From a virus: a DNA stretch of 64,000 bases. The notes beneath the pieces were generated by a model that ran no database searches, was not told the DNA's origin, and worked only from the letters and a program-made list of their open reading frames with translations. The position numbers were made by a program, and so were the translations under genes. The DNA lies in the IMG/VR virus record IMGVR_UViG_3300025828_005303, positions 1-64,000 of that record; one strand, 5' to 3'. Below are positions 63,232 through 64,000 of this stretch, in pieces (the stretch's first letter is position 1; every line of letters begins with the position of its first letter).

Positions 63232-64000
63232 TGGTTCAATCTAGCATTGAACGGCTCTACATAAAGTTGTGCCTGTTCGCTGATTTTATTTAAATCATAC
63301 TTGCCACAGAACTTCATGAATCTGATTCCCACTTGCGATATACTTTTGTTTTCTGCCTTTGCTTGTTGTATTGTTTGATCTAGTGTCTCGACTATTTCGT
63401 TTGGTTGGGCGTGTAGGTCTATAAGTTTTAGATTTCTAGTGTAATCATCCAATACTGTGTGTTCTTTTCCATCTGCGTCTAGCCATTTGCTCAGCATAAG
63501 ATTGTTCCAGGCAAATCCTTTGTTTTCTTTGTCTTCGAATGCTTCCATAAGGCCGACTTTGTTTTTAGTACCTTTTTTCCTTACACCGGGATAGGCAGAA
63601 AAAATATTGTCAGATGGATCACCTCTCATTGCCTTTTCAAAAATCATCCAATCTTTTGACGGCATCTTTTTTTCTAGTTTTGTTTTCTTATCTATTACTG
63701 GATTGCCTTTTTTGTCGAACACACCGTCGACGGTCATGGTTTCTTCAGTAATACCGTTGTATTGTTTTACATTAGGTGCTATCAATTGGTTTAAATCTTT
63801 GTCGGTGCTGAGTATCACGTGTTTTGTGTCTGGATGTTTATCTATCCAACGAGCTATTAAGTCATCTGCTTCTACCACAGGATTCTGTAACACTGTGGCA
63901 TTGGTTTTTGTTTTTATGAATTCACAAAAATCATCATAACATTCCCAGAACACATCATTCTCTTCTTTTTCCGTTGGTGTCATTGCGTCTATGGTTTCTT
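63228..64000 (-). CDS. rnh: T4 RNase H-like 5'-3' flap exonuclease (5' partial)
   Basis: The minus-strand frame is open to the end of the window; an ATG at 63983 is internal, and about the first 60-80 residues, including the first catalytic Asp, lie outside. The visible part carries EADDLIARWI (acidic metal site), VILSTDKDLNQLI and the helix-hairpin-helix segment MRGDPSDNIFSAYPGVRKKG (here FEKAMRGDPSDN...). These match the XPG/FEN-type family to which T4 RNase H belongs. It removes RNA primers and 5' flaps during lagging-strand synthesis. It is co-directional with, and overlaps, the glycosyltransferase-like gene. Confidence 0.88.
   Translation of the reverse strand, partial: ETIDAMTPTEKEENDVFWECYDDFCEFIKTKTNATVLQNPVVEADDLIARWIDKHPDTKHVILSTDKDLNQLIAPNVKQYNGITEETMTVDGVFDKKGNPVIDKKTKLEKKMPSKDWMIFEKAMRGDPSDNIFSAYPGVRKKGTKNKVGLMEAFEDKENKGFAWNNLMLSKWLDADGKEHTVLDDYTRNLKLIDLHAQPNEIVETLDQTIQQAKAENKSISQVGIRFMKFCGKYDLNKISEQAQLYVEPFNARLNQ

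Noticed and set aside
1-64000. tRNA genes
   Set aside because: No stretch with a cloverleaf and T-loop GTTCRANNC plus acceptor stem was noticed on either strand; a dedicated scan (tRNAscan-SE, ARAGORN) would be needed to exclude them.

Overview
The window is part of the genome of a tailed, contractile-tail bacteriophage of the T4 superfamily. The evidence is a run of recognisable T4-type genes (26, 51-like, 46, 47, 55, 48, 53, 5, 25, 6 and a partial rnh). The relatives that come to mind are marine T4-like myoviruses of cyanobacteria and SAR11 bacteria: tail fibres with a repeated 'GQLWYD...VYNG' module, an Hc1-like histone, a SegE-like GIY-YIG endonuclease, NodU-type carbamoyltransferase, MoxR/VWA pair and N-terminal-twitch radical SAM proteins. 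Most of the window is AT-rich (about 33-40% GC in the lines I counted). That would suit a pelagiphage, but the sequence alone does not prove the host. No photosynthesis genes, tRNAs or CRISPR arrays were seen.

Layout. 1-2.3 kb: end of a late operon (gp26-like, gp51-like and two unknown genes), then a minus-strand acyl/aminoacyl-transferase-like gene. 2.35-2.8 kb: a gene-free, GC-rich segment that looks like a structured noncoding RNA on the minus strand, with promoter and terminator. 2.8-4.6 kb: small accessory genes (SegE-like endonuclease, Hc1-like protein, 2-oxoglutarate oxygenase, short SDR). 4.6-8.4 kb, minus strand: gp46/gp47 recombination nuclease and the late sigma factor gp55. 8.5-39 kb, plus strand: a 30-kb late structural operon with perfect TATAAATA late promoters before gp48 and gp6. 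It builds the tube cap, baseplate wedge and hub, and then a 4198-residue fibre/baseplate giant, several paralogous fibres and a glycine-rich adhesin.

39-54.8 kb, plus strand: a tightly overlapping accessory operon with a host-type sigma-70 promoter. It holds glycosyltransferase-like genes, five radical SAM proteins with an N-terminal cysteine module, two SGNH-like proteins, a methyltransferase flanked by two paralogous 34-35-residue basic microproteins, an acyltransferase-like protein, an MBD4-like DNA glycosylase, a carbamoyltransferase and a tiny lipoprotein. This is the most unusual part. It may decorate a surface, a peptide or a nucleic acid, but the substrate cannot be read from sequence.

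54.8-64 kb, minus strand: conserved phage genes of unknown role, a MoxR ATPase with a VWA/metallopeptidase partner, two tiny membrane proteins, and the C-terminal part of a T4 RNase H-like flap nuclease running off the window.

The regulatory logic fits T4. gp55 would recognise TATAAATA in front of structural genes, while sigma-70-like promoters (at 39.0, 55.96 and 58.8 kb) drive accessory and presumably earlier genes. All family calls are from motif recognition by eye; no database search was run.
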